From positions 33,554,001-33,618,000 of the forward strand of contig BSBM01001719.1 in assembly GCA_027924585.1 (NCBI GenBank): a stretch of 64,000 nt of DNA, read 5' to 3'. The translations under genes were made by a program, and so were the position numbers. This stretch comes from Larix kaempferi (lineage: Eukaryota; Streptophyta; Pinopsida; Pinales; Pinaceae). Under the pieces are notes generated by a model that was not told the DNA's origin, did not search any database, and worked only from the letters and a program-made list of their open reading frames with translations. This document shows, piece by piece, positions 34,393 through 45,690 of the stretch (within the stretch, counting starts at the first letter, position 1; the number at the start of each line of letters is the position of its first letter).

Positions 34393-35324
34393 TGCTGTTA
34401 GGAAATTACTCTTATAGTTGGGGAAAGACTACCAACGTATTGGGGGTTTGTTAGATAGACATATAGGGGTTTGCATACATTGTTTATAAGCAAATAGGAT
34501 TAGAATTAAGAGAATGTATACCTTATTAATGAGGGTTGGTCCAAGCTTTTCTCTCTTTGTTCTCCTCTACAAACAACCTGCAACACAAACACGAGACCTT
34601 TCTCAAACGTATTTGACCACAAATAATATATTGATATTAATAAGACAACTTATCATCAACATGTAATCAAATAACAATAGATATGAGCAACTCTATATTG
34701 GAAAGGGAAGAATGTCTCAATTTTATTGACAAATGCAGAAAGTACATAAAACTTATACCTGTCCTGCACCGACACCGTCGTAACCAAAACCCTGGGCTCC
34801 TGCTCCTCTCTCTTAGCTATGAATTTCTCCAGCATAACTTTCTCCAATGATCATAAGGTCCCTTCCTCAAGCTCGTCCCCTTGTATTTATAGCAAGGCAG
34901 GGAAGGCAGGTTCGAAAGGTGGTTGAGTTGGGAAGTTGGGGTAGTTTGAGTACCTGCCTCAACTAATCCCAATTCGTGTTTCTAATTATTTTTTCAAGTT
35001 TTTCTTAAGATACCCGCGAGTGTGATATAGGACAACTAGCGAGTGACTCGCGAGTGTCCTCACTTGCATGTAGCGGGTGCAACTTTTAGTTGACACCCGC
35101 GAGTTTTCAGTGGTGATACCCACGGCTGATCCGCGAGTTGGCAAGTATGAGGGTCGCGGTTATGTATAAAAATAGGTAGAGAAAGATGCTTTTGAGAAAG
35201 GATTGCAAGGTTCAGCTCTAGGTGATCTAGGGTCAAGGTAAGCTCTTCCATCCATAGTGTCCTTTTGTGTGACCGACAAGGCAATGTGGTCACGGATGAA
35301 GAAGTGCTAATTTGACCGATAACA
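34393..35324 (-). mobile_element. 932-bp solo LTR inside the copia 2 reverse transcriptase gene
   Basis: The target duplication CTTCC sits at 34388-34392 and 35325-35329. On minus the LTR begins TGTTATCGGTC and ends CTAACAGCA. It has a TATA box, CTATAAATACAA, at 34881-34892. A GC-rich region (35030-35140) repeats words such as CCGCGAGT. The reading frame of the host gene rejoins exactly at the target site. Confidence 0.9.
34881..34892 (-). promoter_or_regulatory. TATA box of the 932-bp solo LTR
   Basis: CTATAAATACAA on the minus strand in mid-LTR is the expected promoter position. Confidence 0.6.
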
Positions 35325-35725
35325 CTTCCTACAAGCTGTCGGTACTTGGTTGCATCCTCGAATTCTTTTCCTTCACTTGATGTGAGCTTTAGCTTTTGTT
35401 CCATTGGAGTTGAGAGCGGGTTGCAATCTGTCATGCCAAATTTGTTCAACAGTTCTCTGATATCCTTTTTCTGAGAAATGAAAACGTACTTAGGATGTTG
35501 AGTCACTTCAATTCCTAAGTAATAGTGAAGATGTCCCAGATCAGTCATTTCAAACCGTTTCTTTATGGATGTGATATAACTTTCATTGTTCCTAGTCATC
35601 AAAGGATTATCCACATATACAACAAGAAACACAATAGATCTTCCAACTTTCTTTACAATTAGTGTTGCGTCATCAAGATTGTAATGTTTGAAATTTAGCT
35701 TTAGAAGATGTTCGGTTCTTTTCAT
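35325..35725 (-). pseudogene. Copia 2 reverse transcriptase, middle part
   Basis: This contains YNLDDATLIVKK, the catalytic region in altered form (VVYVDNPLM, where the usual second Asp is Asn), LHYYLGIEVT and the KYRQLVGS motif. The solo LTR cuts in immediately after that. It is one base out of frame with the preceding integrase/RT segment. The YVDN change suggests loss of activity. Confidence 0.82.
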
Positions 35726-37637
35726 ACCATGCTCGAGATGCTTGTTTCAGGCCATACAAGGACCTGACAAGTTTGCATACCTTGTGTTCTTGTCCCTTCA
35801 CAACAAAGCCTTCGGGTTGAGACATGAAGACATTTTCTTTCAAGTCTCCATTCGAGAATGCAGTCTTTACATCCATCTGATGAACTTTCCAACCATTTTG
35901 TGCACCTAAAGAAAGTATAGTACGGATGGTGCCCCATTTTGCTGTGGGAGAGAATGTTTCTTCATAGTCAATTCGTTCTTTTTGTGCATAGCCTTTTGCA
36001 ATGAGCCTTGCTTTGTGTTTGTCAAGTGAGCCATCTGATTTGTATTTGTTCTTGTACACCCACTTGCTTCCAATTGGTTTGGTTCTGACTGGAGGATCGA
36101 CCAACTTCCAAGTTCCATTCTTTATGAGTGCAGCATACTCATTTTGCATGGCTTCTTTCCACTCATCACGAGTAGTATCCTCTTCAAAGGAAGTTGGTTC
36201 AACGTTAGTAGAAAAATTCAATTCACAATCAAATGAGACATCCATGTCATCACCTGAGTTCTCTGCATTTCCTCCATCTTGTCTAGTTGAGCTTCTTGTT
36301 CCCGTCTTTCCTACTTCATCTGCACAAACACTTTCAAGTGTCTTTGCACAAACACTTTCAAGTGTCTTTGTGGCCCATTTCGGAATCTTCCTTGATGGTC
36401 TAGGTTGATCAGCTGGTGGTGCATTATTGTCTTCTAGGTTCAATCTTCGAATCCTCTCAATTACATCATCCAGTTGAGTTTCTTGTTCAGTTGAAGTGGC
36501 AAGAACTTCTTCTTCATCATTCTCTTCTTTAGGGGGTGTTGGTGCTGCTTCAAATGGAAATTCCATGGATTGATCCAAGATAGGGATCCCCCCTTCAATA
36601 TGTGGAATTTCATTATCACATTCATAATATGTCTTTAGATGAGCAAACCTCTCCAAACGATTAAGCTGTCTTTCAACAGACTTGTCATTTTTATTAGTTT
36701 CAAGAAAAATGATATCTCTGGAAATAATAAGCTTTTTGTTTACCTCATCATAAAGACGATATGCCTTGGACTTTTCTGAGTACCCCAAGAAAATACATCT
36801 TCTGCTTTTAGCACCAAGCTTGTTTCTTTGCTCCTTTGGTATTAAGGCATAGCAGGCGAAACCAAAAATTCTGAGATGCCTAACCGAAGGAAGGTGGCCA
36901 AACCACATTTCATGTGGAGTCTTATTTTCTACAACATGAGAAGGACTTCTATTTCTTAAATATGCTGCGCATAGGATTGCATCACCCCAAGACATTAGCT
37001 TCACATTCTTGAAAAACATCATTGATCGTGCGGTATTCATTAAGGTTCTATTCTTCCTTTCTGCTACATCGTTTTGTTGGGGATTGTAGGGAACTGAAGT
37101 TTGATGTGTGATTCCATGTTTGCAAAGATAGTCTTCAAATGCCTTAAATGTATATTCTTTACCATTATCAGATCTGAATGTACTAATACGTACTTGTGCT
37201 TGATTTTTTATCAATGCATGAAACTTCTTGAAAGTTTGAAATGCTTCAGATTTTGTCTTCAACAAATACACCCAACACATTCTACTATAATCATCAACAA
37301 ATGCCATAATGTACCTATTACCATTTGCAGAAGGAATAGGCATGGGGTCACATAAGTCAGAATGAACCAGTTCTAACTTTCTACATGCTCTGAATTTAGA
37401 CTCTAGAAATGGCTGCTTACTATGTTTTCCTAGTATGCATGCATCACACTTGTTCTTTTGTTTAGGAATGGTGAGCAAACCAAATACACCATTCTTTCTT
37501 AACAATCTAAGACTGTTATAATTCAGATGACCAAATCTAGCATGCCATAGTAAACTGGATGACATATTACCTTCATCATGCTGAGACATATAGGCAAAGT
37601 TTTGAACTCTTGCAGAAGAGCCTCTCAAGTTTAACAA
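35673..37637 (-). pseudogene. Copia 2 integrase and start of reverse transcriptase, 654 codons open
   Basis: This is the longest surviving frame of the element. From its start come the pre-integrase finger (LLWHARFGHLNY, CDACILGKHSKQPF) and the integrase core with FVDDYSRMCWVYLL, FRSDNGKEY and NDVAERKNRT, so all three acidic catalytic residues are present. Then come CIFLGYSEKSKAYRLYD, an acidic linker with a short duplication (ATKTLESVCAKTLESVCA), and the RT entry motif WKEAMQNEY, SKWVYKNKYKSDG, MDVKTAFSNGDL and LYGLKQASRAWYEK. The frame breaks near 35710. It is preceded by a TAG at 37638. Confidence 0.9.
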
Positions 37638-38123
37638 CTATCCATCTTCATAACCAGTCATGACGACCTTGTTGTCAGAGGATTTTCTTATCTCTACAAT
37701 CCCATCAAACATGTTGATGGAATGGCCTTGCTGTCGAATCTGCACCAAGGACAACAAGCTTCTCTGTAACTCAGGAAGATAGAGAACATTCTTTAATATG
37801 AAATTAGGGAATCTAGGCAACTTAAGCCTGTTTGAGCCAATTCCCTATGGTTTGAGGCTAGATTTATCTGCAAAATATACTATGCCATTCACAATGTCAT
37901 TCAGTTCTACAAAGCAATCTTTTCTAAAAGTCATATGAGATGTTGCATCAGTATCAAGCAACCAACAATCTTTGTAAGGTGAAAGAGAAGTCATTTCATT
38001 AATTCCAAGATTACAATGTGCAACAATATAATGAGCAGAATCAAGGGTTTTACCACACTCTTGGTTTTTATTCTTATCTCCTTTATTTTGTCTACCTTTG
38101 ATGGAGTTCCAAGATGCCCAACA
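37638..38123 (-). pseudogene. Copia 2 protease
   Basis: The minus strand shows LLDTDATSHMTFRKD. The invariant Gly of the DTG active site is replaced by Asp. A TAG interrupts after SSLKP, and the open tail (37638-37820) reads VLYLPELQRSLLSL. It is in the same frame as Gag and integrase. Confidence 0.8.
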
Positions 38124-38978
38124 CTAATCTGCTTCATGTCCATTCTTTCCGCAGCGTGTGCACTTCACATCTGATTTTTTGCTAGAGTTGTTTCTTCCTC
38201 CTCTTCCTCTGAAATTTCTTCTTCCTCTGCCTCTTTTGTTGCTATCTCCCTTGAAAGGGTCTTTAGGCTTGTTCTTTGCTTTCTGAGCAAAGCAAAGAGA
38301 TTCTGTAGTACTTTCACTTGTTTTCTTTCCAAAATCTTTCTCTCTGTCTGCAATCTTCTCTACCAGAACTTCAAAGGTGAGGTCTTTGAACTTGTCGCTT
38401 GCTTGCAAGGATTCAAGGTAGTTTGAGTGAGTGGGATAAAGAGATTTTACAAATGCTACAAGTAAAAGGTTTGGTTTCATACCAGAGGCTTGAATTTTGT
38501 GCATGATGGCTTTTATTTCAGATGTGACCAACATGGGGTCATTATCTTTTACTTCAAGACTGAATAAATTTAACATTAATTGAATGACTTCCATTTCAAA
38601 GTGCGAATCATACAGTTCTTTCAGAGTTTTCAAGGCTTCATAACATGTCTTCGCAGGAAGAATATGCTAGCTCACCTCTTCACTGACAGTGGCAGAAATC
38701 ATGGCCAATGCTTTCTTGTCTCTGGACTGCCAAATAGCTAGTTCTTTCTTTGATGATGGAGGCTTTGGCGTTGAACAGATGACGGTGCCTTCGTTGTTGC
38801 GGGTGGTCTTTCCTTCGTAAATGCAGCCCCACAAGTCGTTGTAGACATACGCAGCCTTGATTTTCCTCCACCATTCTGGAAATGTATCCTTGCCAGTAAG
38901 TGTAGGACCAACAACTGATGCTATGGAATGCATCTTGAACCTGCAACTTATACAATGCTTGACAGATATAGGATACAA
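38124..38978 (-). pseudogene. Copia 2 Gag with CCHC knuckle
   Basis: There are two open segments in one frame (38978-38667 and 38633-38124) separated by a TAG. The N-terminal half has the copia Gag pattern (AAYVYNDLWGCIYEG, KKELAIWQSRDKKAL). The second half has LKELYDSHFEMEVIQLM and a basic RGRGRRNFRGRGGRN tract before the knuckle CTRCGKNGHEAD. It ends at a TAG where CAG would be expected. Confidence 0.85.
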
Positions 38979-40526
38979 GTTTAAAATCCTGCTCCCTGCT
39001 TACAAATTGCAAAATTTAATTCTGTAGCTATCAAAATGATTTTGCAACTCTATTCTGCAACTTATTACAAACAGATTCTTCCACACTCTTTTATAGAGGA
39101 AGAAATTAAAATGTTTCCCACAATAGTTCTCACTCTCAAAATACAATAATTCTCAAAGAGATTGATTCTCACCCTCACACCCTCACATAATGATTCTTAC
39201 TTTTATGAAATTACAATACAGTCTTCACACTTGAGGCAGTAGTCTTAAATCTTCGGACAGTCTTTGGCTAACATAGATCAAAGGTCTGATGTCTTATATT
39301 CTTCACATTTCAATGAAAGCTGTATTAAAATGACTTCAGGCAATATACGAATAAAATCAATAGTCTTTACCTCAGTGGAATCTCCACATAGAAATTAGGG
39401 TTTCCACTAAATGACTTTTACCTCCATTAAGTCTTCTCATATTGCAGCCATTCCATCACCACACAAATATTAGCGGGTTTAATGTTGAGATCGCAACAAT
39501 AAATGAGTTCACACTCATAATTTAGAGCGGCAAAAACACGCAATGCGGTCTTCACGAGGGAAGCAAACTTAAATGTGGCAGCCTAGCTCGAATCTCCTCT
39601 TAACGCAGCTTTATCTTTGACAGATGACAACTCCATGATTTTGGCACTGGTAGTCTTTGCAACCTCCAGTCGCAACTCTAATGAGCAATACAAAGAGCAA
39701 CCCGAAAGCCCGAATCACAGCTTCAACGAGATGAGAGGTCGCAACTCAGCTCATGCTCCAGCAGGTCATTCCACTTTCTCAAGTCACAACTCTTATTTCC
39801 ACGAATTGGCAGCTTCAAACATGACAGGTGATCTCTTCACGGGATTCACTTAGGTCCCAATCTCCAGGTCGCAGCTCAATAAAATGAAGGTAGTTCACTC
39901 TCCACACATACGAGAACAACTGTAGTTTAGGGCAAGAGCACATCTCCTCTCAATGTAGTTCTTCTCCACCACGAACAACTTCACGATTTTTACAGCTCTA
40001 TGAATCAAGGACGCAGCTACAGGTAATATGAAGCTCTTCATCTAATAAAATCACAACCCTTTCGGATCACCGAGGCTTTGTCTCATCAATATTGACGTCG
40101 GTCTACTCACAATGGTCTTCTACGCAGTCGGAATCTTCACGATAGTTTCACAACTCTAATGAGAGGTCGTACTTCAACACTGCTCATCAACGGGAGGAGA
40201 ATCCGCGTGCAAGCAAAAATGTGCAGGAGAGATTAGTGTTGAGACACAGCCAGCAAAAACGCAGCTCAGAAGGGATGATACGCAGCACTATGGGAAAAAA
40301 ATTAGGGTTTGGTGGAGGAAATGATGGCAACACCAAAGAGGCCCGTTGGTCTGCAGTTCTCGGACAATAATGAAGGACGCAACGCTCAGAGGATAATGCA
40401 GGACGCAAAGCCAAAAATGGTAAACTGACAAGCGCAGCAAAGGCAGAGTAGGTCTGGGCTCTGAGGAAGGATGCAGTGCTAGAATTGGCAATCTGACCAA
40501 CGCAGGAGTTATGGCAGAGTAGGTTT
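38979..40526 (-). other. Unusually long copia 2 leader (about 1.5 kb)
   Basis: Copia 1 has about 0.4 kb between primer site and gag; this element has about 1.5 kb. No protein domain is seen. Words such as CGCAGCT and TCACAACT recur. A repeat of about 71 bp lies next to the primer site (40385-40540). Confidence 0.6.
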
Positions 40527-40540
40527 GGGCCCTGATACCA
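40385..40540 (-). repeat. Tandem repeat abutting the copia 2 primer-binding site
   Basis: GGCAGAGTAGGTCTGGGCTC (40442) recurs as GGCAGAGTAGGTTTGGGCCC (40513), so the second unit runs directly into the primer site. A weaker third unit lies upstream at 40385-40441. Confidence 0.75.
40527..40540 (-). other. Copia 2 primer-binding site
   Basis: TGGTATCAGGGCCC on minus, two bases from the LTR, is complementary to the initiator tRNA-Met 3' end apart from one base. Confidence 0.85.
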
Positions 40541-40542
40541 CA

Positions 40543-40637
40543 TGACAGGCAAATAAATCCCGGATATTTATTTCATTCACCAAGCATTGAATATATACAA
40601 GGTTTTCTGACCTTTGGTATTCAGATTCCAAATGGTC
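40543..40637 (-). repeat. Copia 2 5' LTR, left fragment
   Basis: This is the first 95 bp of the right LTR. It stops at the GGTCT target of the Gag-only element and continues at 52241. Confidence 0.92.
40633..40637. repeat. Target-site duplication of the Gag-only element (left)
   Basis: GGTCT here equals GGTCT at 52236-52240, exactly outside the terminal TG and CA. Confidence 0.92.
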
Positions 40638-43600
40638 TTGTTATCACACAACTTGTAGTTGCCCCTAGAGGTATCCCATCCGGGACGGTAGAGGAGTTAG
40701 GCAACTAAAGAGGTGACCCAAGAGATGCCACGGTTCCCAATGCAAGATGGGAGTCACGTCAACCGAGGCACTCTTCGCTTTAGGTCAAGGTGTAACTAGA
40801 CCAAGGGGGAGACCCTATACCCCAATCACAGTTGATTGGACCCAAACAAAGGTTTCTAAGGGTAGGTAAGTAATGAGTTACGGAAACCAATGCAAGGCTA
40901 AGTGGACCTAAGGGTTAAGGTATGGTTGAGGGAGGTGTAAGATCTTGTTGATGTTTCAACCTATGTATGGTTTAGGCCACATGATGGGGTATGATAACTA
41001 GGTAAAGTACCATGTGTTTACACAAGTGGGTCTAGTTTCTTGGGAAGTGTGAAATGGTTCTAGGTGGACCCACAAGGTGAAGTTAGGTGTGAGGATGGTA
41101 CTATAGGTTAGATATAGGCTAGATCTACGAGTTGAAGTTGATTTTAAGGATACCCATGTACTAGATCTAGGGTTTGACACGAATCCCAAGGAGTGCGACT
41201 TGCTTGGAGAAGGACTAGTGCCTTGTTGAATGGGCTAATGGAGTCAAAAAGTATGTCAAAGTGTAGATCGGGACACCTAGAAGCCAAGTCAAGTGGGTTG
41301 GATGAGATCCAATGGTTGGATCTTACTAGATCTAGGTTTTTAAGTGATTACCCTAAGTGGACCACAATCCCTTAAAACAAGGAATGCAATCCCCAAGGCG
41401 GATCTTGACGAAAGGACAGTATAGACCTAGGTTTCAAGGCATGGGCATTCCAAATCCACGAAAAACTCAAACACCCACTTCCTAGAAGTGGACCAACTCA
41501 AAAAATCAAGGGGGTGCGATTTGCTCAAGGAGGGTCCAAAAATGGGTTTTGGTGGACCAAATCAAGTCCAATGGCCACCAAAATGTAGATCCGGGATGTT
41601 AGTACCCCGATCTATGTTCCTTCAAAGTTTCAAGTGAATCCAATGGCTAGATCTTAGTAGATCTAAGTTTTAAGGTACCAAGAAGATCAAAAGGGGGTTT
41701 CAACCCCTTAAAACATGGAGAGACGTCCACAAGGTAGTTTTCACCAAAGTAAGGATATGGGTATAGGTTATCAAGTGTCTAGATTTCAAATCAAGTGGGA
41801 TCTTACCTACCCATGTGCTAGATCTAACCCAACAAGCTTCTCTTAGGAAAATCGATTTAGGTTCAAGAGGGCTTTTTGCATTGAAAAGTGTGTCAATTTT
41901 TAGCCAATCACCACCAAACTATAGATCCAACTAGGGGTGGATCCTATAGAGGTGGGTTTTTAATATCTTGTCAATTGCAAGGCTAGATCTAAGTAGATCT
42001 AAGAAATACCAAAATTGGGGTTTTGATTTATTAGGGTTTTATGACCAATGAAGATAGAATGGATGAAAGAGACACATACCTTGTAGATCTTACCTCAATT
42101 GCTTGTGGCCACCTTGCAAGTTGATAGCATTCTCCTATGTGTATATTCAAGAGTGAGATCCAAGTGCTCCAACCAAAACGTACTTCTCCAAGATAGCCAA
42201 ATCGTCCTCCTCCTACAAGACAAGATCAAAGAAACAAGTCAAGCAAGATGATTATGAAAATGGTAGAAAGATGTAATAGAAAGCATCAACTATGTCACGA
42301 AGATACAATAATGATACTCCCTGTCACAAGATCAACCCAAGAGAGACTATGTGGATCCCTCCAACAATAACCCTCATGAAGTCGCCCTCCTCTCTCCACT
42401 TCGACTTTCCTGTCAAAAGATTAGTAAAAGCACCAAAATCCACAATGATACATAGAAGAGATACTTTATATTCAATATGCAAGAGAATCCACAATGCAAG
42501 AGAGATGTGCTCCACAAAAAAATCTTCTATTCCAATATTCCAGAGCTCCAAAGGTGAGCTTTACAATGGGGGGTCTCCTCCTTATATAGGATAATAAAGA
42601 CCAAAACCCTATACCACTCCATAATACTACATCAAATGGGTGGTTGAGATTATAAGATCTCATCATACAATCGATGGCTAAGATGACCCATAACAATATA
42701 TCACATGGATCACTCAACATAACAATAGCGCCCTCACTAAATGGTACAATGGAGGGTGACGTCATCCCACTAGAGGGGTAAAAAGTACAATAATCCACCT
42801 CATGATGACTAGGACATGATAAAATAAGCTCATGGTGGGGCTAGGAGGTATTAATCCTTACTAGCTCATCCCCAAGGCACAATAAAATAATAAAATATGT
42901 CCAATATAATAAAAATGACCAAAACTGTCCTCAGAATCCATGACAGTCAAGCAGTAAATGTCCTCCTGTGATCAATCCGGGCATACCCACATGGTGAAAA
43001 CTGACTGGAAGATAGTGATGCCATCCTGGAAGACCTCTGTGAAAACCAAATGCCAAAACCTTGCCTCAATTGCCCAAATCGATTTCCTCAGTGACCACTT
43101 TATCCCATTTTTTAACTGCCTCGGGAACTGTGAAAGTGCCAAAACTGCCTCCTAGGGTGCTAGCGCTGTCCATCTGATCCCACCAGGCTCTCCGGAAGGG
43201 GGGATAAATGGTAATAACAAGTGGCTGGACCACCCCCTCCATCATCAGCGCCCTAGGTGAACTGGCCTCTCGGGGCCCCTGCTGCTCAGGCTGGGAAATC
43301 AGCCCCCAATCTGGTCAACAAGTGTAAAACTGCATCAATCACTGTCAGAAGTGCCCGGAACTGAAAGATAAGTTTCTCAATGGATCTAGAAGACCCAATT
43401 CCACTAGGAATGAGTACTCATACACCCTGGGTTGCCCTAATGGGCCTGCTGTAGGGTCCACCATATATGGACAATGTATAATCTGCTGATCTGAAGAAAT
43501 AATAAACTTGCTGAACTGGATCAAACATCATCTACATCATATATCCATCATATGATATCATCATCAAACATGTGGGCCCATAAATCATCATCAATAATCA

Positions 43601-45109
43601 TCATACATGGTCCACATCATCACGGATCCCAAGAATATATATAATCAAGGATAAATCACATCAGTAGACTAAGACAATGCTTCTTTAATCATTTCCATAG
43701 CTAAGCTCAAAGTATAAATTCCATTCAGTGGCATTAATCGAGTTAACATATTCCGTTGTTATAATAAATTACTCGCACAATAGTTCAAATGACAAACTCA
43801 CCCATTGGACATGGTTAGACTGCTAGTGAAGGATGAAGGCTAGGAGCAAGGTTGGGCCAAGGGTTTGACTTGTCTAACTTAACTCAAAAATACTTTGGAT
43901 TGAGAGAAGGGGGAAGCTACAAACTCTGTGTTGGACAAAATAACACGGGGGATGGCTGTGCCTCACAAATGGATAAGTTGTTTAGAGAGTGTTTATTCAA
44001 CTTAGGCATCATGTCTACATCAAGTTGATCCAGGTTCATTAGGATCATTCAATTTTATTCCATGGCCTTTTTGGCCTACATAACCCTTCGGATTTCAGAT
44101 GTGCTGAGAAGCACAACTAGTTGCAGCTTGCATCCAGGGCATGTTTTTCACATATTTATAAGGTCAGCAATTGTTTAGATATAACTTTTAAGAACCATTG
44201 CTTTTTGGACCTTTCTTATACTCTTCGAGGAGTATTTTTAGCTTTTCATTGCTCTTGCCCTTTTTTGTTTCCATGGGCGAATTTTTAGTTTCCATAGGTA
44301 GAACATGAGCTTTCAGTTTTAGCCAACAACATCTCAAGTGACTAGGGGGAGTTCGAGCCAATGCCAAACATCGGGACAACCGACCAGAATGATTTAGGCC
44401 TACAATCCAACTCACCAAAGGTAAGTTCTGTCACCAACTCAGAGCCGAGATACTGGATAAACAGGGATGCGGTCCAAACACAGAGGTAGAAAAATGGGGA
44501 AGTCCTCAGTATCAGAAAGTCAAAATGAGACGAGTCAGGGTTTAAAGTCAAATAGGAAGGTCATGTATGGATGGAGACAAGTGAATATGGAGCCTACACT
44601 AGCAGACAACTGGTGTCGGGGAAAGACCATGTCTATGTAAGGTGAAAAACCAGTAAGTTTTGTTAAATGACCTAAAAGTGCAAGCAATTGTCCATTTTAT
44701 GATTTACAGTTCATTTTAAATAGTTTGCCACATCAGGAATAATATACCAAGCACATGCTATGATCATGACTAAATCAACAAGATAATAATCCACAGTCAG
44801 TGAGAACATCTCCATAGATCATACAACATCATCATAATAATAATCATCATGTATCATCTGAAACACTGCTGCAATACATCTCTAGGCACTGAACTGAAAC
44901 TGTAATGGGATAAGTGGTCACATCAGTCATCAAATCTGAACTCTCAAGGCTCAGCCTTGACACAAGGTCATATACAAATCTGAATAATGTACTGCTCTGA
45001 TCATGAGTGATCCAAAATATATAGCCATGCTCTGGAATAAAAGAAGCTCTGGAATGTGCAGATATCTGCTGTACAAGAATAGTAGCCCTGCTACTATGGT
45101 GTGATAACA
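40638..45109 (-). repeat. Gag-only element, 3' LTR (left copy)
   Basis: This 4472-bp repeat has many short open frames that recur in the partner; none resembles a protein. TATA region CCTATATAAGGAGGAG is at about 42575-42590 on minus. AT-rich ATCATC-type microsatellite words occur near 43540-43600. Confidence 0.93.
42581..42590 (-). promoter_or_regulatory. TATA box in the left giant LTR
   Basis: CCTATATAAG on minus is followed by GAGGAGACCCCCCATTGTA. The same promoter block is recognisable in the solo LTR at about 9985. Confidence 0.65.
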
Positions 45110-45690
45110 TCTGGCTCCAGCTGGGACAAGTGCTCTAAGGGAGAGAGCGCTTGAGAACCTCAGAATCTCTGGTCTCGAACTGCTCTGCATCAATCTTCAA
45201 TCCAGCACTGCACCATCCTTGCTTTCAGCTTTTATCTTGCACCTGTTCCTGCTCTCACAAACACTAGAATACCATCATGGAGCTTGTATGGGACAAAAAT
45301 AAAAATAAAACTGAACTGAAATCTAATCTAAAGCATGAACTGAAATGTGCCAAAATATAAATGTAAACTAACATGGCATATATTATTCATTTATCATTTT
45401 CATTTACTGTGCAGGATGAAAAGAATACTTCTTCAATCAGGCAATCTCAACTTGCACAGGTAGCCACAAATAGAAATGCCAACTACAATTTCTTAAATGC
45501 ATGCAGGAGAAGAGACAAGCTTAGGAAGGAGCAAGGCTCAACTCAATAAAGGATGGAAACAAGCAGACACTCTAGGCAGAAAAAAGAAAAAGGGACAATA
45601 CTCGGCAGAAAGAAAAATCACACAAATCCTACTGCTCAAGTGAGCTTATTCAATACCTACCTACCCTACTCTAACCAGTGAGCACAAATG
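45110..45690 (-). other. 3' untranslated part of the Gag-only element
   Basis: No coding sequence lies here. A clear polypurine tract is not seen: the minus-strand bases before the 3' LTR read CCCAGCTGGAGCCAGA, purine-rich only at the end. Confidence 0.5.

Noticed and set aside
42292-42594. Open frames duplicated in both giant LTRs (also at 49418-49711)
   Set aside because: They recur only because the LTRs do; the two differ at stop position and show no domain.
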